From Aminobacter aminovorans (GTDB taxonomy: Bacteria > Pseudomonadota > Alphaproteobacteria > Rhizobiales > Rhizobiaceae), in assembly GCF_900445235.1 (NCBI RefSeq), contig NZ_UFSM01000001.1, positions 986,501-1,050,500 of the forward strand: 64,000 bases of DNA, read 5' to 3'. Shown piece by piece: positions 8,934 to 17,944 of this stretch (the stretch's first letter is position 1; every line of letters begins with the position of its first letter). The notes below the pieces were generated by a model, which saw only the letters and a program-made list of their open reading frames with translations, ran no database searches and was not told where the DNA came from. Position numbers and translations under genes: made by a program.

Positions 8934-10202
8934 CTAGCGGACGAGCGGGTCGCCCGACCGCTCGACCTTGATGACGTCGCCGGGCAGAATGGGGGTATCT
9001 TCGGCAGCAGTGATTTCCTCGCTCTTGCCATCGCCGCCCTTGCGGACGAGGACAAAGGAAATCGCCTGCTCGGTGCCGGTCGCCGCAGGCGCTTTGCCGC
9101 CGGCTTCCGCAATCAGGCCCTTTTGCATGCCGAGCTTGAGCGTCACCGCATTGAGTTCTCCAACGGTCTTCTGGCGCTCCACTGCCAGTTCGGATTCGGC
9201 GTCGTTCTTGAGATCGATCGCCTCCTGCTCGGCCTTGCTGATGTCCTGTTTCGCCCGCAGCATGGCCGTTTCCAGGTCGAGAATCTTGCCTTCCATCTCG
9301 GCGATGGAGCGTTCGGTCGACAGCACCCGCGTGTTCACGACCAAGCCCTTTTGGGCCAGCGTGTCGATGCCGCTGAGCTCCTTTCTGGCGAGCTCGACCT
9401 GGCGGTTTTGTGTCTCCGATTTCTGGCCGAGCGATACGATCTCGCGCTCGAGCAGGCCCTTGAGGTTGTCGAGCGCCTGCAGCCTGAGCGTGAGTTTCTT
9501 CTGCCGCGAGGCCATGATCGCGGTCTCGTTGGCGACCATGTCCTCAACCCCAGGCAAGGACGCGATGTCCTTGGGGGCGACGAACTCGGTCTTGCCGGCG
9601 AGTTCGGCATCGATGCGCGCCCGCGTCACCATCAGGCGGAGCTGCTCGTCGGACAGCACGGCATGACTGCCTTCGGCGGTGATCAGGTCGCGCTCGGTGC
9701 GGGCGCCGTCGGCGCCGCGGCGCATGCCGCCGGCAATGCTGACCGCCTTGAGCACGGTGAGGTCGGGTGCGTAGGCATACTGGCCGGGGCTCTGGACATC
9801 GCCCGAGATATAGAATGGGCGGAACTGCGCGACCTCGACCGAAGCTTCCGGACGATCGGGCAGGCCGAACTTTTCCTGCAGCGTCTTGCCGATCGTCTCG
9901 GCAATCTCGGCCGTCGTCTTGCCCGCGGCCTCGGTCTCGCCGACGAAAGGCAGCGACAGCTTGCCAGAGGGACCGACGGTATAGTCGCCGCTGACCGAGG
10001 ACCAGTCGCGGAAGGCGCCTTCGACCGTCTGCCATTCGACGACGCGGACGGTCAGCTTGTCCTGGGTGCCGAGCTTGTACTCTTCAGCCGATGCAAGGGC
10101 TGCCGAAAAGATCAGGCAAAGCGCGCCGCCAAGGCTGAACAGGCGTCGCGTACGCAGATGGAAGCCGGTATGGTTCAAGGGTCTTGTCCGTTCCTTTGCC
10201 AC
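8934..10202 (-). CDS. exoF: Polysaccharide export protein, OPX family (ExoF)
   Basis: A 422-residue protein with an N-terminal signal/anchor (LFSLGGALCLIFSAALASA, about residues 20-39). An export domain starts YKLGTQDKLTVRVVEW and includes the polysaccharide-export/SLBB elements FYISGDVQSPGQYAYAPD and VLKAVSIAGGMRRGA. Residues 200-370 are a long coiled coil, and a second SLBB-like part precedes the end (PILPGDVIKVERS). ExoF is needed for succinoglycan synthesis and export in Sinorhizobium. The GTG at 10202 is the apparent start, without a strong ribosome site; a downstream TTG would still leave the signal peptide. It lies 18 bases upstream of exoQ. Confidence 0.85.
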   Translation of the reverse strand: MAKERTRPLNHTGFHLRTRRLFSLGGALCLIFSAALASAEEYKLGTQDKLTVRVVEWQTVEGAFRDWSSVSGDYTVGPSGKLSLPFVGETEAAGKTTAEIAETIGKTLQEKFGLPDRPEASVEVAQFRPFYISGDVQSPGQYAYAPDLTVLKAVSIAGGMRRGADGARTERDLITAEGSHAVLSDEQLRLMVTRARIDAELAGKTEFVAPKDIASLPGVEDMVANETAIMASRQKKLTLRLQALDNLKGLLEREIVSLGQKSETQNRQVELARKELSGIDTLAQKGLVVNTRVLSTERSIAEMEGKILDLETAMLRAKQDISKAEQEAIDLKNDAESELAVERQKTVGELNAVTLKLGMQKGLIAEAGGKAPAATGTEQAISFVLVRKGGDGKSEEITAAEDTPILPGDVIKVERSGDPLVR

Positions 10203-10265
10203 GGCTGAGACGCCATGGCGGATGGCTGTGCGCCCCGTGAGGGGTGCTGCCCGATTGCGGCAGGG

Positions 10266-10452
10266 TCAGTAGCTGCCGCGCGACATGCAGACGGCCGGAA
10301 CCGTCTTCAGGATGATGCGGATGTCTTCGACGAGCGACCAGTTCTCGACATAGTGACGATCGAACGCCACGCGGCTGTCATAAGAGACGTCGTTGCGACC
10401 GCTGACCTGCCACAACCCGGTGAGGCCTGGCCGGGACTTGAGATAGAAGATA
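10266..10452 (-). pseudogene. exoY: exoY remnant: last ~60 residues of the initiating sugar transferase
   Basis: On the minus strand the 3' end of a bacterial sugar transferase gene is intact from about 10452 to the TGA at 10268-10266. It carries YLKSRPGLTGLWQVSGRND and ends with VEDIRIILKTVPAVCMSRGSY-like sequence. The LTGLWQVSGR motif is diagnostic of the WbaP/ExoY family, which transfers galactose-1-phosphate to undecaprenyl phosphate and starts each repeat unit. About three quarters of the protein, including the membrane anchor and much of the catalytic region, is missing. The frame upstream continues only as antisense of the neighbouring glycosyltransferase. The break falls where exoX and the exoY 5' end should be, so this copy cannot work. 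Confidence 0.88.
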
Positions 10453-11406
10453 ACGACAGCCATCGCCTCCGCTTTGCTGGAGCCCGAGGTGGCCGAGGTT
10501 GTGGTCGTGGACGATGCCTCGAGCGATGCGACCGAGGCGGTGGCGCGTGCCGCCGACGATGGCAGCGGCCGGCTTCTGGTGCTGCGGCTGGACGTCAATC
10601 GCGGCCCGTCCTTCGCGCGCAACATGGCGATACGCCATTCCAGGGCACCACTGATCAGTATTCTAGATGCCGACGACTTCTTCCTGCCGGGACGGTTCGC
10701 AAAGCTCGTGGAGGGCGATGACTGGGATCTCGTCGCCGACAACATCGTCTTTGTCGAACACGCCTCGGTGCGTGACGTGCTGTCGGGCGGCATCGAGCAG
10801 TTTGACGCCGATCCGACCGAGCTTGATCTTGCCGGCTTCGTCGCCGGCAACATTTCCCGGCGCGGCGCCAGGCGCGGCGAGCTTGGTTTTCTCAAGCCGG
10901 TGATGCGGCGCGCCATGCTCGGCGAGCACGGCCTGCAATATGACGAGCAACTGCGGCTCGGCGAGGATTATGCGCTGTACGCCCGCGCGCTTGCTGTGGG
11001 GGCACGTTTCAAGCTGATCCGTTCCTGCGGCTATTGCGCTGTGGTCAGGCCCAATTCGCTGAGCGGTCAGCATCGCACCGAGGATCTGAAGCGGCTGGCC
11101 GATGCCGATCTCGACCTTCTGGCGCTTGCCGGACTGACAACCGGACAGCGACGCGTCTTGCGCCGCCATGAACGGCATGTGCGCGACAAGTATCGGCTGC
11201 GGCATTTCCTGGACCTCAAGGCCGCCAACGGGCTTTCCAGCGCTATGGCCTTTGCCTTTGCCTCGCCGGCGAATTTGGCAGCCGTGGCCAGGGGGGTGGC
11301 ATTCGACAAGCTCGAGCCGCTGCGCGGTGGGCAGCCACCTACCACGGAAAGCGGCGCTGCCAGTCCACGCTACCTGATGGCCGGCTCGGCCGTGAAGGCG
11401 GGGTAG
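10453..11406 (+). pseudogene. exoU: exoU-like GT2 glycosyltransferase lacking its 5' end
   Basis: From about 10453 the frame reads TTAIASALLEPEVAEVVVVD and continues through DASSDAT, NRGPSFARNMA and the metal-binding ISILDADDFFLPGRF to a TAG at 11404-11406, about 315 residues. Intact GT2 relatives (for example the ExoO at 22490) carry some 20 more residues at the start, with the first nucleotide-binding strand ([10 protein letters not shown]). Here the sequence switches at that point to the antisense of exoY. The first in-frame start is a TTG at 10474, so any product would lack the UDP-binding strand. Divergence from exoY and the EPEVAEVVVVDD motif point to ExoU, the beta-1,6-glucosyltransferase adding the sixth sugar. 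Confidence 0.8.
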
Positions 11407-11411
11407 GGCAT

Positions 11412-11813
11412 ATGGCATCGATCTTTGCTTTCCGAACCCGCAGTCCCGAGCGCGACCGGCAGACCGACGAGGCACGTTTCGGGCAGTTGTCGCGTGCGCT
11501 CGACGAACTTGCCGGAGGGATAGAGGCGGAACGAAGCGGCATCAGGGGCCGCTACGAGGCGGTTTCGGCCAATGCCGCTTTCCTTGTCGAAGCCATGGAA
11601 AATTCAGCGGTTTCCGTGCTGCGGGCGCGAGAGATGGACCAGCTGACGGAATCGCTCAAGGCCTGTCTGAGACGGATCGAGGTGCTCGGACGGCAAAAGG
11701 ATTTCGTCGCCGGGCTTCGTCATTCGCTGGATATTTTTGCCGATGAAGGTCGCGAGACCGACGAGGAATCATCGGCACGTTTGGCGCAAGGGGACGCCCT
11801 GCGCCAGTTCTAG
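11412..11813 (+). CDS. Small coiled-coil protein of the exo locus, unknown function
   Basis: A 133-residue soluble protein starting 5 bases after the exoU stop. It is rich in Glu, Arg, Ala and Leu with heptad-like spacing. It contains QLSRALDELAGGIEAERSGI and VLRAREMDQLTESLKACLRR, so it is probably an extended coiled coil. There is no signal peptide, membrane span or catalytic motif. I do not recognise a family. The position between exoU and exoK suggests a role in control or assembly of the polysaccharide machinery, but that is inference from position alone. With the exoU promoter region lost, its expression is uncertain. Confidence 0.65.
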   Translation: MASIFAFRTRSPERDRQTDEARFGQLSRALDELAGGIEAERSGIRGRYEAVSANAAFLVEAMENSAVSVLRAREMDQLTESLKACLRRIEVLGRQKDFVAGLRHSLDIFADEGRETDEESSARLAQGDALRQF

Positions 11814-11934
11814 GCCCGACGCGGCGGGCCAGACTTTCGGGAGGATGGGAGGATTTTTGTTCGGCTGGGGGCATCTCCGGCCGGTGTGGCAATGCGGTTT
11901 CCGGGCGGGAGGCGCGAAGACACAAGGATGACCT

Positions 11935-12756
11935 ATGAACGCGAACGTTAGGGATTACAGCCCGTGCCGACCTCTCGGCCGTGCCGCTGCGTTGGCAGTG
12001 TCGGTCACACTTGCCGGCCTGCTGGGTATGTCGGGCGGTGCCGTGGCGCAGGAGACGACCGGCAAGTCCTTTGTCGAGACATTCGAGACGCTGAGCGCCT
12101 CGCGCTGGTTCATCTCGGACGGATGGGACAATGGCAAGCATCAGAACTGCACGTGGTCGAAGGACCAGGTCAAAATTGCCGACGGAAATCTGGTCCTGAG
12201 CTTCGAGAAGAAGCCGTTGAAGAACCGCGACTATTCCTGCGGCGAAGTGCAGACCAAGGAGCGCTTCGGCTATGGCACTTACGAAGCGCGGATGAAGACA
12301 GGTACCGGTTCGGGGTTGAACGCGGCCTTCTTCACCTACATCGGCCCGGTCCACAAGAAGCCGCATGACGAGATCGATTTCGAGGTTCTGACCAAGGATC
12401 CTTCGAAGGTGCAGGTCAACGCCTATGTCGGCGGCAAGTCCAATGACGAGAAGCTCATCGACGTGCCCGGCGGCGCCGACCAGAGCTTTAACGACTATGC
12501 TTTCGTCTGGCAGAAGGAACGGCTGCGCTGGTTCGTCAACGGCCAACTCGTGCATGAGGTGACCGACCCGGCGCAACTGCCGAGCCACCCGCAGAAGATC
12601 TTCTTCAGTCTGTGGGGCACCGGCACGCTCAGCGAATGGATGGGGCGGTTTGCCGATCCCGGCAAGCCGGTGAGCATGGCGGTCGATCGTGTCGCCTTCA
12701 CCGCCCCTGGCGAACCGTGCCAGTTCGAGGGCTCGGTCGCGTGCACCCTGAAATGA
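11935..12756 (+). CDS. exoK: Secreted GH16 beta-glycanase (ExoK)
   Basis: A 273-residue protein with a signal peptide (about residues 15-38, cleavage near GAVAQE) and a single GH16 domain. The active-site strand is EIDFE, with nucleophile Glu146, Asp148 and acid/base Glu150. [11 protein letters not shown] and the late [11 protein letters not shown] are typical of lichenase/ExoK-type enzymes. In Sinorhizobium ExoK cuts nascent succinoglycan outside the cell and so generates low-molecular-weight polymer. The 121-base gap upstream may hold its own promoter. Length and motifs look complete, so the enzyme should be active if substrate is made. Confidence 0.88.
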   Translation: MNANVRDYSPCRPLGRAAALAVSVTLAGLLGMSGGAVAQETTGKSFVETFETLSASRWFISDGWDNGKHQNCTWSKDQVKIADGNLVLSFEKKPLKNRDYSCGEVQTKERFGYGTYEARMKTGTGSGLNAAFFTYIGPVHKKPHDEIDFEVLTKDPSKVQVNAYVGGKSNDEKLIDVPGGADQSFNDYAFVWQKERLRWFVNGQLVHEVTDPAQLPSHPQKIFFSLWGTGTLSEWMGRFADPGKPVSMAVDRVAFTAPGEPCQFEGSVACTLK

Positions 12757-12820
12757 CGGGCAGATACCCAGGCGTGGTTTGCCCGCGCTTCGACATCATC
12801 AACAGACAGGAACGGACTGG

Positions 12821-14152
12821 ATGAATCTGACGGTATTTGGGATTGGCTATGTCGGTCTTGTTCAGGCTGCTGTTTTGGCCGAGGTCGGGCATGACGTCGT
12901 CTGTGTCGATGTCGATGCAGCCAAGGTCGAACGGCTGAACCAAGGGTTCATCCCGATCTTCGAGCCGGGGCTGGAGGCCCTGGTGCGTGAGAACCATGCC
13001 GCCGGTCGCATCGTGTTCACGACGGATGCTTCAATGGCCGTGCGCCATGGCGAGATCCAGATGATCGCCGTCGGCACGCCGCAGGGCGAGGATGGCTCGG
13101 CCGACCTCAAATATGTGCTGTCGGTGGCCGATGCCATCGGCCGCGAGATGGCGGCTGCGAAGATCGTGGTGACCAAGTCGACAGTGCCGGTCGGCACCGC
13201 CGACAAGGTGCGTGAGACGATTGCGGCTGCTTTGAAACAGAGAGGTCGGGAGGAGCTAAGCTTCGACGTCGTCTCCAACCCGGAGTTTTTAAAGGAAGGT
13301 TCGGCGGTCGCCGACTGCATGAAGCCCGACCGCATCATCATCGGCACCGACAGCGAGGCTGCCGAGGCGGTGATGCGCGAGCTCTATGCGCCGTTCAACC
13401 GCAACCACGAGAAGATGATCGTGATGGACGTGCGCTCGGCCGAGTTCACGAAATACGCCGCCAACTGCATGCTGGCGACCAAGATCAGCTTCATGAACGA
13501 GATGGCGAACCTGGCCGAACTGCTCGGCGCCGACATCGAGGAGGTGCGCAAGGGCATCGGCTCGGACCCGCGCATCGGTTACCACTTCATCTATCCGGGG
13601 CTCGGCTATGGCGGCTCGTGTTTCCCCAAGGATGTGCGGGCACTGATCCGCACCGCCGGCGATGTCGGTTTCGAGCCGGTGCTGCTGCACTCGGTCGAGG
13701 CGCGCAACAATGCGCAGAAGGCGGTGCTGTTCGACAAGCTGAAGGCACATTTCGACGGTGACCTCACCGGCAAGACCTTTGCGCTGTGGGGGCTGGCCTT
13801 CAAGCCCAACACCGACGACATGCGTGAGGCACCAAGCCGCGTGCTGATGGAGGCGCTGTGGGCTTCGGGCGCCAAGGTGCAGGCCTACGACCCCGAGGCG
13901 ATGAACGAGGCGCAGCAGATCTATGGCCAGCGCGACGACCTCACCCTCTGCGGCACCAAGGAGGCGGCACTGCGCGGCGCCGATGCACTCTTGATCGCCA
14001 CCGAGTGGAAGAACTTCCGGGCGCCGTCCTTCGAGCTGATCCGCGACCAGCTCAAGGCCGCCGTCATCTTCGACGGCCGCAACCTCTATGACCCGGCAGT
14101 CGTCGCCCGCCACGGCATCCAATACGTCTCCATCGGCCGCAAGGCCGGGTGA
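12821..14152 (+). CDS. UDP-glucose 6-dehydrogenase
   Basis: A 443-residue cytoplasmic enzyme that oxidises UDP-glucose to UDP-glucuronate with two NAD+. The NAD-binding turn GIGYVG is at residues 7-12, and the catalytic thiol is Cys267 in [10 protein letters not shown]. Other family blocks ([42 protein letters not shown]) are all present. The ATG at 12821 follows ACAGGAACGG; an upstream in-frame extension lacks support. Classical succinoglycan contains no uronic acid, so its presence inside the locus suggests a polymer with glucuronic acid (inference). The rhizobial homologue is often called rkpK. Confidence 0.93.
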   Translation: MNLTVFGIGYVGLVQAAVLAEVGHDVVCVDVDAAKVERLNQGFIPIFEPGLEALVRENHAAGRIVFTTDASMAVRHGEIQMIAVGTPQGEDGSADLKYVLSVADAIGREMAAAKIVVTKSTVPVGTADKVRETIAAALKQRGREELSFDVVSNPEFLKEGSAVADCMKPDRIIIGTDSEAAEAVMRELYAPFNRNHEKMIVMDVRSAEFTKYAANCMLATKISFMNEMANLAELLGADIEEVRKGIGSDPRIGYHFIYPGLGYGGSCFPKDVRALIRTAGDVGFEPVLLHSVEARNNAQKAVLFDKLKAHFDGDLTGKTFALWGLAFKPNTDDMREAPSRVLMEALWASGAKVQAYDPEAMNEAQQIYGQRDDLTLCGTKEAALRGADALLIATEWKNFRAPSFELIRDQLKAAVIFDGRNLYDPAVVARHGIQYVSIGRKAG

Positions 14153-14192
14153 GGCGCGAGGCCGTCAACCAACTCGATATCGGAGCAGGGAC

Positions 14193-15272
14193 ATGAAGGT
14201 TCTGTTTGCAGGCGGCAACGGCTACACGCCCGAGTTCAGCGGCGGCGTTCAGTCGTCGACGCATCACCTGGTCGAGCAATTGCGCGCCCATGGCCACGAG
14301 GCCTCGGTGCTGGCCGCGCTGTTCGGCGACGGCATGTTCGGCTTCAAGGCGAGAGCCAAGATGAAGCTGACCGGACAACGCGCCGTCATCGACAGCTTCC
14401 CTGGATATCCCGTGGTGCGGGCCTGGTTTCCATGGGAGGCCGCAGGCTTCGCAGTGGAGAAGCTGAAGCCCGACGTCGCCGTGGTCCAGTGCCACAAGTC
14501 GGTGCCGATCGGGAAAGCGCTGGAGGCCCAGGGCATTCCGCTGGTCGTCTATCTCCGGAATGTCGAATTCCACGAGCTTGGCGGCGATCTCAGCGAGTTG
14601 CGACAGGCGCGCTACATCGCCAATTCGGAATTCACCGCGCACACCTATGGCCAGCGCTTCGGCATCGAATCGACTGTCATTCCGCCGACGATCAATCCAG
14701 CCCACTACGCCACGGAAACGTCAGGCGACTTCGTCACGCTGATCAATCCTTACGAGGAAAAGGGTTTTGAGCTTGCGGTGCGCATCGCCGGGCGCTGCCC
14801 CGACATTCCGTTCCTGTTCGTCGAAAGCTGGAAGCTGGCCGACGATCACCGCGCCCGTATCGAGCAGACGATTGCGCCGCTCGGCAATGTCCGGCTCGAA
14901 AGCCGAACCAGCAACATGAAGACGGTCTATGGCCGGACGAAGATCCTGCTCGCGCCGAGCAAATGGGAGGAGGCCTGGGGCCGTGTCGCCTCGGAGGCGC
15001 ATTGCAGCGGCATTCCGGTCATCGGCTCGCGCCGCGGCGGCCTGCCGGAGGCGGTTGGCGAGGGCGGCGTGGTGCTCGACTACGATGCGCCGCTCGACGA
15101 CTGGGTCGAAACCGTGCGTCGGCTCTGGCAGGACAAGGCCTGGTATGACCGGCAGTCGGCGGCCGCGCGCGCCTTTGCCGGACGCGCGCAACTCGACCCC
15201 GACGCGCAGTTCGCCACCTTCATGGGCGTGCTCGAGCAGGCCGTGACGCAGGGCCTGAACAAGGCTGCCTGA
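14193..15272 (+). CDS. GT4-family glycosyltransferase
   Basis: A 359-residue protein from the ATG at 14193, with GGAGCAGGG seven bases or so upstream. The N-terminal domain starts MKVLFAGGNGYTPEFSGGVQ, a donor-loop GG motif. The C-terminal GT-B domain has LLAPSKWEEAWGRVASEAH (the E-x7-E retaining motif) followed by GIPVIGSRRGGLPEAV. It is a retaining cytoplasmic transferase using a nucleotide sugar. The acceptor linkage cannot be told from sequence. It is not part of the Sinorhizobium succinoglycan set, so it probably adds a sugar specific to this polymer. It sits 40 bases after UDP-glucose dehydrogenase. Confidence 0.85.
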   Translation: MKVLFAGGNGYTPEFSGGVQSSTHHLVEQLRAHGHEASVLAALFGDGMFGFKARAKMKLTGQRAVIDSFPGYPVVRAWFPWEAAGFAVEKLKPDVAVVQCHKSVPIGKALEAQGIPLVVYLRNVEFHELGGDLSELRQARYIANSEFTAHTYGQRFGIESTVIPPTINPAHYATETSGDFVTLINPYEEKGFELAVRIAGRCPDIPFLFVESWKLADDHRARIEQTIAPLGNVRLESRTSNMKTVYGRTKILLAPSKWEEAWGRVASEAHCSGIPVIGSRRGGLPEAVGEGGVVLDYDAPLDDWVETVRRLWQDKAWYDRQSAAARAFAGRAQLDPDAQFATFMGVLEQAVTQGLNKAA

Positions 15273-15305
15273 GGTGATGCCGTCAGGGTTCTGGAGAGCC
15301 GTTCG

Positions 15306-16487
15306 ATGAGGGTCTGTTTCGTCGTCGACAAGTTCCCGTCGCTGTCCGAGACCTTCGTGCTCGACCAGATCGAGGGCTGCCTTGCGCGCGGCATCGAAGT
15401 CGGCGTCATCTGCAATGAGACGACCTTCGGCAAGGAGCGCAACATCGACGATCCGCGCTGGCGCAACCTGCCCGGTGGCGTCGCGCAATGGTGGGGTGCG
15501 CTCGGCCCGCTGCGCCCGTCGCTGCGCCGCTGGTCGGGCAAGCTTTGGGACAAGGCCTCGACGGCGCTCGACATTGCCTTTGCCGGCAAGCTCGAAAAAT
15601 ACGACGTCATCGTCGCGCATTTCGGCAACAACGGACTGCGGGTCGCAAGGGCGATGAAGCAGCGGCGGATCGCAGCACCCCTGGTGACGATCTTCCATGG
15701 CCATGATGTCGGCGCGCCGATGCATGACGGCTCGCTGTCGCGCTACGGGGTCGTCTTCCGCCAAGGCGCGTTGCAACTGCCGGTCAACGGCTTCTTCCGC
15801 GATGCGCTGATCGGGGCCGGCGCGCGCGCCGACAGCGTCGCCGTGCACCACATGGGCGTCGACACCGATGCGATCGGTTTTCGCGCCGGCGAGCGTCGCG
15901 GCAGCAGGCTGGCGCTGATCTCTGTCTGCCGGCTGACCGAGAAGAAGGGAATCGAGTTCGCGCTTCGCGCGCTCGGCGACGTTCAGGCCGTCCGACCCGA
16001 CATCGACTGGTCCTATGTGATCATCGGCGGCGGCGAATTGCTCGATCCGATGAGACAACTGGCGGCACGTCTCGGCATCTCCGAACGTGTCGCTTTTCTC
16101 GGGCCGCGTCCGCACAGCGAGGTCAAGCAACAGCTTGCCGAGGCGCATGCCTTTGTGCTGCCGAGCGTCCGTGCGGGCGACGGTGACCTCGAAGGCATCC
16201 CCGTGGCGCTGATGGAGGCGATGGCTGCGGGGTTGACCGTGGTCAGCACCTATCATTCCGGCATTCCCGAGCTGATCGAGGACGGCAGGACCGGTCTCCT
16301 GGCGCCCGAACGGGACATCCGTGTGCTGGCGCAAAAGCTGATCTGGGTCGCCGACAATCCCGTCTCCTGCGAGGAGCTGGCGCGCGCGGCACGACGCAAG
16401 GTCGAGGACGAATTCGACTCCGGCCGGCTCAACGACGCCTTTGCCGACACGCTGTTCCGGCTTGCCGCGACAAGGGCTGCAGCATGA
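15306..16487 (+). CDS. GT4-family glycosyltransferase, colanic-acid type
   Basis: A 393-residue protein beginning MRVCFVVDKFPSLSETFVL. The PSLSETF motif is shared by WcaL/AmsK-like colanic acid and amylovoran transferases. The Rossmann domains include FHGHDVGAPM and the C-terminal EGIPVALMEAMAAGLTVVST, with the two glutamates of the E-x7-E motif. Its stop overlaps the start of the flippase gene (ATGA at 16484-16487), which shows translational coupling. The product is a retaining transferase acting on the lipid-linked repeat at the cytoplasmic face. The sugar is unknown. Confidence 0.87.
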   Translation: MRVCFVVDKFPSLSETFVLDQIEGCLARGIEVGVICNETTFGKERNIDDPRWRNLPGGVAQWWGALGPLRPSLRRWSGKLWDKASTALDIAFAGKLEKYDVIVAHFGNNGLRVARAMKQRRIAAPLVTIFHGHDVGAPMHDGSLSRYGVVFRQGALQLPVNGFFRDALIGAGARADSVAVHHMGVDTDAIGFRAGERRGSRLALISVCRLTEKKGIEFALRALGDVQAVRPDIDWSYVIIGGGELLDPMRQLAARLGISERVAFLGPRPHSEVKQQLAEAHAFVLPSVRAGDGDLEGIPVALMEAMAAGLTVVSTYHSGIPELIEDGRTGLLAPERDIRVLAQKLIWVADNPVSCEELARAARRKVEDEFDSGRLNDAFADTLFRLAATRAAA

Positions 16488-17944
16488 CCGCCGAGGCGCA
16501 GCAACTCGGGCGCATTGCGCTACGTGGCGGGGCGCTGACGGCAGCGGCGCAGGCGATCAAGATCGGCATCCAGTTCGTTTCCGTGGTGGTCCTGGCGAGG
16601 ATGCTGGCGCCGGAGGATTTTGGCCTCGTCGCCTCCGTCGGCCCGATCATCGCCTTTGTCGGGTTGTTCCAGAATCTCGGCCTGCAGCAGGCCGTCATCC
16701 AGCGTCCGGAAATCAGCCGGCAGCAGCTCAACCAGGTGTTCTGGATCAGCGCGCTGGCCGGCCTGATCTGCACGATCGTCATCGCCGCCCTGTCGCCGGC
16801 GGTGTCGGCATTTTATGGCGATGGCAGGATGACCGGCATCACGCTTGCCGCCGCCATGCCGCTCCTGCTCGGTAGTCTTGCCGCGCTGCCGCTGGCCTTG
16901 ATGAACCGCAATTTGCAGTTCGGCCAGCTGGCGATCAACGACGTCGCGACCGCCCTTGCCGGCTTGGGGGCGGCGATTGCCGCGGCCTATGCCGGGCTTG
17001 GCTACTGGTCGCTGGTAATCGGGCCTGCGGCTGGTGCCGTGGTGACGCTCGCCGGCGCGTGGCTGGCGACGCGCTGGAAACCGGGCAAGCCGAGCATCAA
17101 GGTGGAGCGCGAGATCCTGTCCTTCGGCGCCAATCTCACCGGCTTCAATCTCGTCAACTTCTTCTCGCGCAACCTCGACAACATCCTGATCGGCAAGTTT
17201 TCCGGCCCGGTCGAGCTCGGCTATTACGACAGGGCCTACAAGCTGCTTTTGTTTCCGCTGCAAAACATCAACCAGCCGCTGTCGCGGCTGATGGTGCCGT
17301 TGCTCAGCCGCATCCAGGACGACAAGCCACGCTTTCGCGAGCTCTATCTGCGCACCAACTGGCTGCTTGCCTTCATCACGGTACCGGGAATCGCGGCGCT
17401 GACGATTGCCGCCGAACCCGTGGTTTCGATCCTGTTCGGCGAACGCTGGCTCGGCGTGGCGCCGATCTTCGCCTGGCTCGGCATTGCCGGACTTATGCAG
17501 CCGGTGTCGAGCACGACGGGCTGGATCTTCATCTGTCAGGGCAAGACGCGCACGATGTTCCGCTGGGGCGTCTATTCGGCGCTGACAACGGTGCTGTCAT
17601 TCGCCGTCGGGCTGAAATGGGGTGCTGTTGGCGTCGCCGCCGCCTATGCCATCTCAGGCTACGTGCTCAGGCTGCCGGTGCTGGCGGTGATGCTCGGGCG
17701 CACCGGCCCGGTCTCGGCGCTCGACTTCATGATGGTGCAGGGGCTGCTGATCATTGCCGCCGCCGTGACCTGGCTCGGCTACGGCTACCTGCCGGCCGCA
17801 CTCACCGCGCAATCCAACGTCGTGGCGGCGATCACCGCGGCAGCTCTAAGCTACGCGGTGGCGCTCGCTTTCATGGTTGCCGTGCCGCAGTCGCGCCGTG
17901 CCCTCGTCGAGGCGTGGAAGACTGTCGCCCGCAACATTCGCTGA
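16484..17944 (+). CDS. MOP-family polysaccharide flippase (Wzx/ExoT-like)
   Basis: A 486-residue protein with about 12-14 hydrophobic segments. It opens with ALRGGALTAAAQAIK-like sequence and has LVNFFSRNLDNILIGKF and YYDRAYKLLLFPLQNIN, typical of lipopolysaccharide-biosynthesis flippases. It would move the completed undecaprenyl-linked repeat unit across the inner membrane for ExoQ/ExoP. This is the role of ExoT in Sinorhizobium, but similarity at this level does not prove orthology. It overlaps the preceding glycosyltransferase by 4 bases. Its last 99 bases are also read on the other strand as the end of the pyruvyltransferase-like gene. Confidence 0.83.
   Translation: MTAEAQQLGRIALRGGALTAAAQAIKIGIQFVSVVVLARMLAPEDFGLVASVGPIIAFVGLFQNLGLQQAVIQRPEISRQQLNQVFWISALAGLICTIVIAALSPAVSAFYGDGRMTGITLAAAMPLLLGSLAALPLALMNRNLQFGQLAINDVATALAGLGAAIAAAYAGLGYWSLVIGPAAGAVVTLAGAWLATRWKPGKPSIKVEREILSFGANLTGFNLVNFFSRNLDNILIGKFSGPVELGYYDRAYKLLLFPLQNINQPLSRLMVPLLSRIQDDKPRFRELYLRTNWLLAFITVPGIAALTIAAEPVVSILFGERWLGVAPIFAWLGIAGLMQPVSSTTGWIFICQGKTRTMFRWGVYSALTTVLSFAVGLKWGAVGVAAAYAISGYVLRLPVLAVMLGRTGPVSALDFMMVQGLLIIAAAVTWLGYGYLPAALTAQSNVVAAITAAALSYAVALAFMVAVPQSRRALVEAWKTVARNIR

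Noticed and set aside
9123..10208. 361-codon plus-strand frame opposite exoF
   Set aside because: It is antisense to a well-supported export protein and shows no family motifs.
10266..10916. Reading the minus-strand frame here as one 216-residue protein
   Set aside because: Only its last 60 or so residues match sugar transferases. The first part is antisense of the glycosyltransferase, so the intact-gene reading is an artefact of the deletion junction.
14721..16334. 537-codon minus-strand frame opposite two glycosyltransferases
   Set aside because: Long antisense frames of this kind are expected at high GC; there are no motifs and the plus-strand genes are certain.
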